A stretch of 8,825 nt of DNA from an uncultured Massilia sp. (GCA_946886065.1 CAMPHU010000195.1:1-8825); one strand, 5' to 3'; positions 1-6,136 are shown, counted from the stretch's first letter. Notes: generated by a model from the letters alone, not told the origin. Numbers and translations: made by a program.

Positions 1-19
1 CGCGAAGGCGGGGATGACG
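1..19. repeat. REP-like palindrome, left copy (cut by window edge)
   Basis: The window opens with CGC-GAAG-GCGGGG-ATGACG, which is the right part of a CCCCGC-N4-GCGGGG-RTGACG palindrome whose first bases lie outside the window. A complete copy with the same arms and the same TGACG tail lies at 6264-6286. Both copies sit just past the 3' end of a minus-strand gene (uvrD here, frmA there). Short GC-rich palindromes of this kind are typical dispersed intergenic repeats in proteobacteria. The family assignment is inferred from only two copies. Confidence 0.5.
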
Positions 20-25
20 TTGACA

Positions 26-46
26 CGCTAACGGTGGAAGTTAGCG
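26..46 (-). terminator. Hairpin over the uvrD stop codon, possible weak terminator
   Basis: CGCTAAC (26-32) and GTTAGCG (40-46) form a perfect 7-bp inverted repeat with a 7-nt loop. The right arm contains the uvrD TAA stop on the minus strand. No T-tract follows in the direction of uvrD transcription, so this is not a classical intrinsic terminator. It may stabilise the 3' end together with the palindrome at 1-19. Confidence 0.3.
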
Positions 47-2359
47 CGACAACCTCTCCAGCTTCGCCACCGACAGGTCCAGCACCTTCATCCCCGCCGA
101 TCCGAAGTTGATCTGCGCACGCGCCGCGCCCGCCCCGCCTTCGATGTTCACGATCACGCCCTCGCCGAACTTGGCGTGCGACACCGCTTCGCCCACGCGC
201 CAGCCGCTGCCGCCGCCGTTGCTGGACTTCCGGGTGATCTGCTGCGCGATCCGGTTGTCGGTGCCGTTGCGGAATTCCGCATCGTCCCAGGCCGTCGTCG
301 ACTTGCGCCCGGAGAACCAGTTGGTCTGCACGCGCGGCGACAGCCACTTGAGCGATTCTTCCGGCAGCTCCTCCAGGAAGCGCGACTTCATGTTGAAGCG
401 CGTCTGGCCATGCAGCATGCGCTGCTGGGTAAAGCTGATATACAGGCGCCGGCGCGCGCGCGTGATCGCCACGTACATCAGGCGCCGTTCCTCGTCCAGG
501 CCATCGGTCTCGCGCGCGCTGCTCTCGTGCGGGAACAGGCCCTCTTCCAGGCCGGTGATGAACACGGCGTCGAATTCCAGGCCCTTGGCCGAGTGCACCG
601 TCATCAGCTGCAGCGCGTCCTGGCCCGCCTGGGCCTGGGCGTCGCCCGCTTCCAGCGAGGCATGGGTGAGGAAAGCCGACAGCGGCGACATCACCGTGGG
701 CAGCGGCGCGCCGCCGTCCAGCACTTCGATGCCGTCCTGGTCCAGCAGGGCTTCGCCGGCCTGCGGCAGCGCCTGCGGCCCCAGGTGGGCCGGCGCCTGG
801 ACGCCGAAGCCTTCCTCCTGCACGAACTGGGTGGCCGCGTTGACCATCTGCTCCAGGTTCTCGATGCGGTCCGCGCCCTCTTTTTCGTTCTGGTAGTGCT
901 GCAGCAGGCCGCTGCGCTCGAGCACCACGCGCACCAGTTCGGGGAGCGCCAGCTGCTGGGTCTCGAAGCGCGCCGATTCGATCAGCTTCACGAAGGCCCC
1001 CAGCGAGGAGCCGGCCTTGCCGGTCATGTAGGGCACCGCCGCGTACAGCGAAATGCCGTAGGTGTCGGCCGCCATCTGCAGCTGCTCGATCGAGCGCACG
1101 CCGATGCCGCGCGTGGGGAAGTTCACCACGCGCAGGAAGGCCGAGTCGTTGTGAGGATTGTCCATCAGCTGCAGGTAGGCGATGGCGTGCTTGACCTCGG
1201 CGCGCTGGAAGTAGCGCAGTCCGCCGTACACGGTGTAGGGCAGCCCTGCCGCGAACAGCGCGTGCTCGATCACGCGGCTTTGCGCGTTGGAGCGGTACAG
1301 GATGGCGATCTCGCTGCGCGGCATGCCGGCCGACATCAGGCTCTTGGCTTCCTCGATGATCCACTGCGCCTCTTCCAGGTCGGACGAGGCTTCATAGACG
1401 CGCAGCTGCTCGCCCTGGCCCGCATCGGTGCGCAGGTTCTTGCCCAGGCGCTTGGCGTTGTTGGCGATCAGGTAGTTGGCGCTGTCCAGGATGTGGCCGT
1501 GCGAGCGGTAGTTCTGCTCCAGCTTGATCAGGTTCTTGACCTGGAAATCGCGCTCGAAGGCCGTCATGTTGCCCACGTTGGCGCCGCGGAAGGCGTAGAT
1601 GCTCTGGTCGTCGTCGCCCACCGCGAACAGCGCGCCGCCGCCCGCCTCGCCCTGCCCCGCCAGCAGCTTGAGCAGGTTGTACTGCAGGTCGTTGGTGTCC
1701 TGGAACTCGTCCACCAGGATGTGGCGGAAGCGCATCTGGTAGTGGTGGCGCAGCGGCGCGTTACGCGCCAGCAGTTCATAGGAGCGCAGCAGCAGCTCGG
1801 CGAAGTCGACCACGCCTTCGCGCTGGCATTGCTGGTCGTAGAGCTCGTACAGCTCGACCATGCGGCGCTCGATCGGGTCGTAGGCTTCCATCTGTCCCGC
1901 GCGCAAGCCCTGCTCTTTCGCATTGTTGATGAAGTACATCAGGTTCTTGGCCGGGTACTTCTCGTCGTCGACGTTGTGGGCCTTGAGCATGCGCTTGATG
2001 AGCGACAGCTGGTCCTGGGAGTCGAGGATCTGGAAAGTCTGGGGCAGCGCCGCGTCGCGGTAGTGGGTGCGCAGCAGGCGGTTGCACAGGCCATGGAAGG
2101 TGCCGATCCACATGCCGCGCGTATTGACGGGCAACATGGCGGACAGGCGGGTCAGCATCTCCTTGGCGGCCTTGTTCGTGAACGTGACCGCCATGATGCC
2201 GGCCGGCGACACCTGGTTGGTCTGGATCAGCCAGGCGATGCGCGTGGTCAGCACGCGCGTCTTGCCGGAGCCGGCGCCGGCAAGGATCAGCGCACTCTGC
2301 TGAGGCAGGGTGACGGCGGCAAGTTGTTCGGGATTGAGGTTATGGAGGAGATTCTGCAT
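41..2359 (-). CDS. uvrD: UvrD/Rep-family ATP-dependent 3'-5' DNA helicase
   Basis: A 772-aa superfamily 1A helicase of the UvrD/PcrA type, which unwinds DNA in nucleotide excision and mismatch repair. Visible motifs in order: Q motif LNPEQLAAV (8-16), Walker A AGAGSGKT (27-34), motif Ia TFTNKAAKEM (59-68), Ib TFHGLC (87-92), motif II VDEFQDTN (216-223), motif III VGDDDQSIYAFRGA (247-260), motif IV EQNYRS (281-286), motif V VHSAKGLEFD (588-597) and motif VI YVAITRARR (629-637). A Tudor-like tail (about 719-770, with GEAVSHAKFGEG) matches the C-terminus of UvrD/PcrA. Compared with the 720-aa E. coli protein from memory, it carries about 40 extra residues near 517-555 in the 2B region. The ATG at 2359 is the only sensible start because the Q motif follows directly. 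It has only a weak GGGCGG ahead of it, and a TATAAT ends 6 nt upstream, suggesting leaderless translation. No LexA box was seen. Confidence 0.96.
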   Translation of the reverse strand: MQNLLHNLNPEQLAAVTLPQQSALILAGAGSGKTRVLTTRIAWLIQTNQVSPAGIMAVTFTNKAAKEMLTRLSAMLPVNTRGMWIGTFHGLCNRLLRTHYRDAALPQTFQILDSQDQLSLIKRMLKAHNVDDEKYPAKNLMYFINNAKEQGLRAGQMEAYDPIERRMVELYELYDQQCQREGVVDFAELLLRSYELLARNAPLRHHYQMRFRHILVDEFQDTNDLQYNLLKLLAGQGEAGGGALFAVGDDDQSIYAFRGANVGNMTAFERDFQVKNLIKLEQNYRSHGHILDSANYLIANNAKRLGKNLRTDAGQGEQLRVYEASSDLEEAQWIIEEAKSLMSAGMPRSEIAILYRSNAQSRVIEHALFAAGLPYTVYGGLRYFQRAEVKHAIAYLQLMDNPHNDSAFLRVVNFPTRGIGVRSIEQLQMAADTYGISLYAAVPYMTGKAGSSLGAFVKLIESARFETQQLALPELVRVVLERSGLLQHYQNEKEGADRIENLEQMVNAATQFVQEEGFGVQAPAHLGPQALPQAGEALLDQDGIEVLDGGAPLPTVMSPLSAFLTHASLEAGDAQAQAGQDALQLMTVHSAKGLEFDAVFITGLEEGLFPHESSARETDGLDEERRLMYVAITRARRRLYISFTQQRMLHGQTRFNMKSRFLEELPEESLKWLSPRVQTNWFSGRKSTTAWDDAEFRNGTDNRIAQQITRKSSNGGGSGWRVGEAVSHAKFGEGVIVNIEGGAGAARAQINFGSAGMKVLDLSVAKLERLSR

Positions 2360-2365
2360 CCGCCC

Positions 2366-2371
2366 ATTATA
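2366..2371 (-). promoter_or_regulatory. Perfect -10 box for uvrD, predicted leaderless start
   Basis: The minus strand reads TATAAT-GGGCGG-ATG. If the A of the uvrD ATG (2359) is +1, the hexamer occupies exactly -12 to -7. No good -35 is seen: with a 17-bp spacer the hexamer is CCAGCG. There is no TG extension either. A perfect TATAAT is unlikely by chance in such GC-rich DNA, but the missing -35 lowers certainty. This promoter would let uvrD be expressed independently of the two genes upstream. Confidence 0.5.
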
Positions 2372-2430
2372 CCGCCGGGCATCCCCGCCGCTGGCCGCCG
2401 GCGCACGGAAAATCGCCGCCTAGCGGGGAC

Positions 2431-2835
2431 TCAACGGGCGATTTCCTTGACGATCATTGCCACATCGACACCATCCGATGTGCGCATTGCAATGCGCTGG
2501 CCGAGCGAGCCGATCAGCACCGGCGCCGCCAGGGTCTTGTCGCCGCTGCTGATCTTGCCGTCCACGCGCACGGACTCGCGGGCGCCGCTGCGGTTGATCG
2601 TGAACTCCATGCGCCAGGGTTTGCCCTCATGCTCGCCCGCCAGCGCGAAGCGGTCGCCCGGATAGGTGACGACGCGCGGGTTCGTGACCTCGCCGAACAT
2701 GTTGAGGCGCAGGGCAACGTCGTACCTGGCCCCGGCCACCGCCTCGGACTCGGCGTGGGCGAGCCCGGTGAAGGCGGTGACGGCGAGGACGGCAAAGGCA
2801 ACGCGGCGGCGCAGGGTGCTGGCGGACTGGGTCAT
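2431..2835 (-). CDS. Small exported protein of unknown function
   Basis: A 134-aa protein. I chose the ATG at 2835 rather than an in-frame ATG 72 nt upstream because it is preceded by a GAGGAA ribosome-binding site 5 nt away and begins a clean signal peptide: basic TLRRR, hydrophobic VAFAVLAVTAFTGL, then AHA|ES with predicted cleavage after residue 28. The mature part (about 106 aa) has no cysteine and no further membrane segment. It looks like a small beta-rich domain (YDVALRLNMFGE, WRMEFTINRSG, KTLAAPVLIGSLG), so it is probably periplasmic or secreted. I do not recognise the family. It lies between the GFA-family gene (79-bp gap) and uvrD (71-bp gap) on the same strand and may be cotranscribed with the former. 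A relation to periplasmic domains found near M56 peptidases is conceivable but not shown. Confidence 0.75.
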   Translation of the reverse strand: MTQSASTLRRRVAFAVLAVTAFTGLAHAESEAVAGARYDVALRLNMFGEVTNPRVVTYPGDRFALAGEHEGKPWRMEFTINRSGARESVRVDGKISSGDKTLAAPVLIGSLGQRIAMRTSDGVDVAMIVKEIAR

Positions 2836-2914
2836 CTGGATTCCTCGGCAAGGTGAGTGAACCCTCATCCTTGCACTGTCCTGCCAGAAAGGCAATTCAG
2901 TCCGCATAAAGACC

Positions 2915-3319
2915 TCAGGCCTTCCCGGCCGAGCGCGTGCCCGGGTAGGCAGGGAGCCCGTCGTCCAGCTTGATCCAGCTGAGCCGGCTGCGCACGAAGG
3001 TGTGGTCGCCGGGTGGCACTTGTTCCGGATCGTCGAGGGTGGCGGTGGCGATGTCGATCTCGTCCGGCCAGCGGCTGTCGTGGAAGCTCAGCGTGGTGCC
3101 GCAGGACGGACAGAAGCTGCGCTCGATGCCGGCGCTCGACGCGAAGCGCGTGGGGGCGCCGGTCCAGTGCAGGTCGGCGAATTTGACGCTGAACCAGGCC
3201 ACGGCGGGCGCGCCGGATACCCTCCGGCAATCGGTGCAATGGCACAAGGTGCTGTTGAAAGGTTTGCCCTGCGCATCGTAGCGTACGGCGCCGCAATAAC
3301 ATCCGCCCTGCAAGCCCAT
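2915..3319 (-). CDS. GFA/CENP-V family zinc protein
   Basis: A 134-aa protein with the full cysteine set of the GFA (glutathione-dependent formaldehyde-activating enzyme-like) fold. C7 and C9 (GGCYCG) with C70 and C73 (FCPSCG) should form the structural zinc site. C26, C28 and C31 (CHCTDCRR) form the second, catalytic-type site. Start 3319 is chosen over an ATG 45 nt upstream because an AAGGAG site sits just ahead of it and the family usually begins with a short lead into GxCxCG. The family is named after Paracoccus Gfa, proposed to help glutathione condense with formaldehyde. That role has been questioned, and most members have no proven substrate. A genuine glutathione-formaldehyde dehydrogenase lies 3 kb away in the window but in a different transcription unit, so a shared role is not supported by operon structure. 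It is probably cytoplasmic. Confidence 0.9.
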   Translation of the reverse strand: MGLQGGCYCGAVRYDAQGKPFNSTLCHCTDCRRVSGAPAVAWFSVKFADLHWTGAPTRFASSAGIERSFCPSCGTTLSFHDSRWPDEIDIATATLDDPEQVPPGDHTFVRSRLSWIKLDDGLPAYPGTRSAGKA

Positions 3320-3601
3320 GCTTTCTCCTTGCCGAGAAAAAACAGCCCCAGCGATCGAGCTCATCTATATGAAGCGCGCGATGCAAACCCCAGCCTTTCG
3401 CGCGCCGCCTGATTGTCTTTTCGCTTATTTTAAATGGAAGGTTTGCGACGAATCGCAACAATTCGCGCAACGGATCGCGTGGCCTGTCTTATCAATACCA
3501 AGGTCGTTTTTGAAGCCGAAGCGGTCGACTGCATGCCTGTCGGTACGGGCCACATCGTGGATGCATGCGGCGCCGCTTCCCTGCCCTAAGGAGATTGGAA
3601 A
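3320..3601. other. Divergent intergenic region with a 16-bp inverted repeat
   Basis: This 282-bp spacer separates the divergent GFA-family and SRPBCC genes and should hold both promoters. The clearest element is TTGCGA-CGAA-TCGCAA (3443-3458), a perfect 6-bp inverted repeat that could be an operator or a small hairpin. An AT-rich patch (about 3418-3436, TTATTTTAAAT) and a TATAGA on the minus strand (3369-3364) are possible -10 regions, but I could not pair either with a convincing -35. A strong AAGGAG site at 3588-3593 serves the plus-strand gene. No coding region is supported here. Confidence 0.4.
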
Positions 3602-4147
3602 ATGCTGAATCGCGTGGTGACTGTCGCTGCCCTGGCTGTGGGTGGCATGATGCTGTCGAAGCAACTGAAGAAAAACAAGGGCTATGGTGCGAGCTCGTCG
3701 ATCGTCGAGACGATCGAAGTGAACGTGCCTGTGCGCACCGCCTACAACCAATGGACCCAGTTCGAGGATTTCCCGCAATTCATGAAGAGCGTGCACGAAA
3801 TCCGCCAGCTGGACGACAAGCACCTGCACTGGCGCGCCAACGTGGCCGGCGAAGAGAAGGAATGGGATGTCGAAATCACCGAGCAGATCCCGGACCAGCG
3901 CATCGCATGGCGCAGCGTCACCGGCGTGAAGAACGGCGGCGTGGTGACTTTCCATAAAATCTCGGAAACCTGCACCCGCATTGCGCTGCAGATGGATTAC
4001 GAGCCGGAAGGCGCAATGGAGGCCATCGGCGACGCCTTCGGGGCGGTGCGCATGGAAGCGCGTGCCAACCTGTCGAACTTCAAGGAAATGCTGGAGAAGC
4101 GCGGGGCGGAGACGGGTGCGTGGCGTGGGAAGATCAGCCAGCACTGA
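3602..4147 (+). CDS. SRPBCC (START-like) family protein with N-terminal membrane anchor
   Basis: A 181-aa protein. Residues 4-18 (RVVTVAALAVGGMML) form a short hydrophobic segment followed by a basic stretch (KQLKKNK), suggesting an uncleaved N-terminal membrane anchor. Residues about 33-165 look like the helix-grip SRPBCC/polyketide cyclase-dehydrase fold: IVETIEVNVPVRTAYNQW, then FEDFPQFMKSV, the strand WRANVAGEEKEWDVEI, RIAWRSVTG, and a C-terminal helix with MEAIGDAFGAVRMEARANLSNF. This resembles the COG5637-type proteins common in proteobacteria, whose ligand is unknown. The fold binds hydrophobic ligands in a deep cavity, so a lipid or membrane-stress role is possible but is inference. 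The start is supported by AAGGAG 8 nt upstream. It appears monocistronic: divergent from the GFA-family gene and closed by the terminator at 4181-4209. Confidence 0.85.
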   Translation: MLNRVVTVAALAVGGMMLSKQLKKNKGYGASSSIVETIEVNVPVRTAYNQWTQFEDFPQFMKSVHEIRQLDDKHLHWRANVAGEEKEWDVEITEQIPDQRIAWRSVTGVKNGGVVTFHKISETCTRIALQMDYEPEGAMEAIGDAFGAVRMEARANLSNFKEMLEKRGAETGAWRGKISQH

Positions 4148-4167
4148 TCGTTTTCACTGATCGTTTT
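4142..4167 (+). repeat. 13-bp tandem duplication across the SRPBCC stop codon
   Basis: CACTGATCGTTTT occurs twice with no gap (4142-4154 and 4155-4167). The first copy contains the last sense codon (CAC, His181) and the TGA stop. The second copy is noncoding. Because 13 is not a multiple of three, the second TGA lies in another frame. It looks like a recent slippage duplication between the gene and its terminator. Confidence 0.85.
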
Positions 4168-4180
4168 TCTTGCTAACGGA

Positions 4181-4209
4181 AACGCCACCTTGCGAGGTGG
4201 CGTTTTTTT
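4181..4209 (+). terminator. Strong intrinsic terminator of the SRPBCC gene
   Basis: AACGCCACCT (4181-4190) pairs perfectly with AGGTGGCGTT (4195-4204) around a TGCG tetraloop, and a run of seven T covers 4203-4209. This is a textbook rho-independent terminator for plus-strand transcription. It lies between two convergent genes. On the minus strand only three T follow the hairpin, so it would be at best a weak terminator for the M56 gene. Confidence 0.93.
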
Positions 4210-4237
4210 CGTGGGCTGCGTGCAGACCACCAGCAGC

Positions 4238-6046
4238 TTACTTCGCCGCCACCTTCGCATCCGGCACCGGCTTCGCCAGCCCCTTCGCCTTCGCATCGCG
4301 GATCAGCCCGCGCACCGCCTGGTCCGCCGCCTTGCTCTCGCGCTCCATTTCCTTGCCGAGCGCCCCCATGCGCTTGCCCAGGGCGTCCATCGGCTTGCCC
4401 GCTTCCTTCATCTGCGCGCCCAGCGCCTCCATCTCGGCATGCGCCTTGCGCATCTGCGGCGAGTTGTGCGCCTGCTCCATGCGCTTGCCGGCCGCTTCCA
4501 TGCGCTCGCCCGCCTCTTCCATCCGGCGCTCGATCCGCTCGCGCTCGGCGTCGTCCCGGGTCTCGGCCAGCTTTCGGCCCAGCTCTTCCATCTGACGGCC
4601 CAGCGCCTGCATGCCTTCGTCGATCTCGCGGATCTCGCGCTCGCTGGCGGGCGGCTTGACGCCGCTGGACGCCTGCTCCATCTGGCGTCCCAGCCCTTCC
4701 ATCTTCTTGCCGTGCTTGTCCATTTCCTTGCCGTAGGCGTCCATCTGCTTGCCCAGGCGATCCACCGGCGCCCAGGCCGCGTTGACCTTGGCCATCAGCT
4801 CGGGGTCCTGGATGTAGTACGAGCGGCCGTTCTCGCGGAACCAGACGAATTCGCCGCCGATCGCGTTGCGCGCCGCCTTGACGTCGTCCCAGTCGTCGCT
4901 GCTGCCGCTGATGTTGAAGCCGCCGTCCTTGGCGCGCACCACGGCATACGGTTCACCGCGGGCGGCCTCGCGCACCACACGGGTTTCGCGGTGCTCCCTG
5001 TGTGCGGCCGCGGGCTCGGGTGCGGCCTGGGGGGCGGCATGGGCCGGCGCGGTCCAGGAATACAGCGCGGCGCAGGTGGCCAGGCCAAGGATGGGAAGGG
5101 CCAGTTTCCAGTTGAGCGGTTCGGCTTCCGGACGAACCAGGCGTTTGATGCGAGACATGAGATCTCCTCCGTGTGCCCCTGGGGCAAGTTGCGGGGTGAA
5201 CTGGAACAGGTCCAGTTCGGACAATGCAAGTGCCAGGCGCCGCGGTTCGCCGAGCTCGCTTGCGGCTAAATCATCTGCAATCTGTTCGCGTTCGCTGCGG
5301 ATCCGCTGCGACAGCCACCACACCGCCGGGTGGTAGAACAGCAGGATCTCGATCGCGCTCTGGATCAAATTCACGAGGTAGTCGAAGCGCCGCACGTGGG
5401 CCAGCTCGTGGGCCAGCAGCGCTTCCAGCAAGTGCGGCGGCATGCCGGACACCAGGGAAGCCGGCACCAGCACCACCGGCCGCCACCAGCCGGCCGTCAC
5501 CGGGCTGCCCAGGTCGTCCACCAGGCCCAGGGTGACGCGGCGCACGATGCCGAAGCGCCGCGCCAGCTCGTCCAGCCGCGCCTGCCAGTACGGGTCGCTG
5601 CGGTAATGGCCGGGCTGGCTGCGCCGGCGCACCCAGAGCAGGCCGAGCGCCATGCGCAGCGCCAGCAGCCCTGCCCCGCAGGCCCAGAACAGCACCACCA
5701 GCGGCAGCCGCGCCTGCAGCGCGCTTTCCCAGCCGGCCAGCTGCCTCGGGTCGAGCGCCACCACGGGCGCCTGCTGGACGGCGGCGTCGGCCATGGCCAG
5801 GGTCGCCAGCGGCAGCATGGTGGTCGTGGTGTCGGCATCGACGATGCGCTGCACGGTGCCGGCCAGCGGCAGTGCCGCGCACAGCAGCAGGGCCGCGCAG
5901 GCCACCGCATAGCGCGCCTGCGGACGGGCGCCGCGCATCAGGACCAGCACGATCGCGGCCACCCATGCCACCAGCACGCCCTGCCAGACGAAGTCCAGCA
6001 AGGCCCAGGCCAGGCTGCTCGCCACCAACGCCAGCATTTCGCTCAT
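4238..6046 (-). CDS. BlaR1/M56-family membrane zinc metallopeptidase with Met-rich periplasmic tail
   Basis: A 602-aa integral membrane protease of the BlaR1/MecR1 (M56) class, which senses an envelope signal outside and cleaves a repressor inside. Hydrophobic segments lie at about 8-37, 46-65, 114-138 and 313-331. The zinc motif HELAH (213-217), with the downstream EREQIADD (252-259) that supplies the third ligand in the family, lies between segments 3 and 4 and is therefore predicted to be cytoplasmic. After segment 4 comes a periplasmic part: an Ala/Pro-rich linker, a small domain (about 366-415, with FNISGSS and GEFVWFRENGRSYY) and a long charged region built of Gly/Met heptads (431-569). 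There is no penicillin-binding sensor domain, so a beta-lactam role is not implied. AAGGAG 5 nt before the ATG supports the start. Usually a blaI-type repressor gene adjoins M56 genes; none is present here. Triple CTAGA sites at its promoter suggest control by a DNA-binding partner. Confidence 0.9.
   Translation of the reverse strand: MSEMLALVASSLAWALLDFVWQGVLVAWVAAIVLVLMRGARPQARYAVACAALLLCAALPLAGTVQRIVDADTTTTMLPLATLAMADAAVQQAPVVALDPRQLAGWESALQARLPLVVLFWACGAGLLALRMALGLLWVRRRSQPGHYRSDPYWQARLDELARRFGIVRRVTLGLVDDLGSPVTAGWWRPVVLVPASLVSGMPPHLLEALLAHELAHVRRFDYLVNLIQSAIEILLFYHPAVWWLSQRIRSEREQIADDLAASELGEPRRLALALSELDLFQFTPQLAPGAHGGDLMSRIKRLVRPEAEPLNWKLALPILGLATCAALYSWTAPAHAAPQAAPEPAAAHREHRETRVVREAARGEPYAVVRAKDGGFNISGSSDDWDDVKAARNAIGGEFVWFRENGRSYYIQDPELMAKVNAAWAPVDRLGKQMDAYGKEMDKHGKKMEGLGRQMEQASSGVKPPASEREIREIDEGMQALGRQMEELGRKLAETRDDAERERIERRMEEAGERMEAAGKRMEQAHNSPQMRKAHAEMEALGAQMKEAGKPMDALGKRMGALGKEMERESKAADQAVRGLIRDAKAKGLAKPVPDAKVAAK
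4340..4756 (-). repeat. Gly/Met heptad repeats encoding the tail of the M56 protein
   Basis: Twelve seven-residue units of the form x-G-(K/R)-x-M-(D/E)-x, counting a few looser matches, lie in four blocks: residues 431-458 (LGKQMDA, YGKEMDK, HGKKMEG, LGRQMEQ), 482-495, 512-525 and 542-569 (for example LGKRMGA, LGKEMER). Spacing within blocks is exactly seven residues (21 nt), while the phase shifts between blocks. The DNA is correspondingly repetitive. Gly in every heptad is unusual for a plain coiled coil, although the charged and helical character is otherwise compatible with one. Confidence 0.85.
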
Positions 6047-6064
6047 CGCTTCTCCTTCAGGTTG

Positions 6065-6106
6065 AAACTAGAATAATTTGTCTAGATTCTTTTGTCTAGA
6101 ACTTTT
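6065..6106 (-). promoter_or_regulatory. M56 promoter overlapped by three 14-bp-spaced CTAGA sites
   Basis: CTAGA occurs at 6068-6072, 6082-6086 and 6096-6100, exactly 14 bp apart. Two of the sites are the longer TGTCTAGA (6079-6086 and 6093-6100). Read in the gene direction, TAGACA (6098-6093, 5/6 to TTGACA), a 17-bp spacer and TATTCT (6075-6070, 4/6 to TATAAT) form a promoter predicted to start near 6063, about 17 nt before the ATG. The repeats span both promoter boxes and the spacer, which is what a repressor operator would do. The regulator is unknown; a BlaI-type repressor encoded elsewhere is a reasonable guess. Confidence 0.6.
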
Positions 6107-6116
6107 TTTCTACTTC

Positions 6117-6136
6117 TGGCCGCGAGGTGCCGGCCA
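6117..6136. repeat. Inverted repeat upstream of the M56 promoter
   Basis: TGGCCG (6117-6122) and CGGCCA (6131-6136) form a 6-bp inverted repeat with an 8-nt spacer. No T-tract lies on the 3' side in either orientation that would make it a terminator. It may be chance in GC-rich DNA or an accessory binding site. I see no coding region in the rest of the 288-bp frmA-M56 spacer. Confidence 0.25.

Noticed and set aside
2411..2426. CCGC-CTA-GCGG hairpin with AAAA on its left side as terminator of the 2431-2835 gene
   Set aside because: The stem is only 4 bp with a 3-nt loop and two bases before four T on the minus strand. It is too weak to list as a feature.
176..2665. Very long plus-strand open frame antisense to uvrD (829 codons)
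   Set aside because: It is rich in Arg, His, Ala, Gln and Leu with no recognisable motif, and it runs opposite a helicase with all SF1 motifs. Such frames are a by-product of GC-rich codon use.
3336..3360. T-run in the GFA-family gene leader (AAAAAA on the plus strand) as an attenuator
   Set aside because: I could not find a convincing stem before the T-run; only short AGC/GCT pairings are possible.
2865..3470. Longer minus-strand frame overlapping the GFA-family gene
   Set aside because: It overlaps the GFA-family cysteine motifs out of frame and has an Arg-rich, low-complexity composition.
4190..5269. Plus-strand open frame antisense to the M56 tail, rich in His, Leu and Arg
   Set aside because: Its apparent repeats are the complement of the Gly/Met heptads. 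It has no ribosome-binding site and begins inside the terminator region.
4238..6046. Reading the M56 gene as a beta-lactam resistance sensor
   Set aside because: The C-terminal part has no penicillin-binding motifs and there is no beta-lactamase or BlaI gene nearby.
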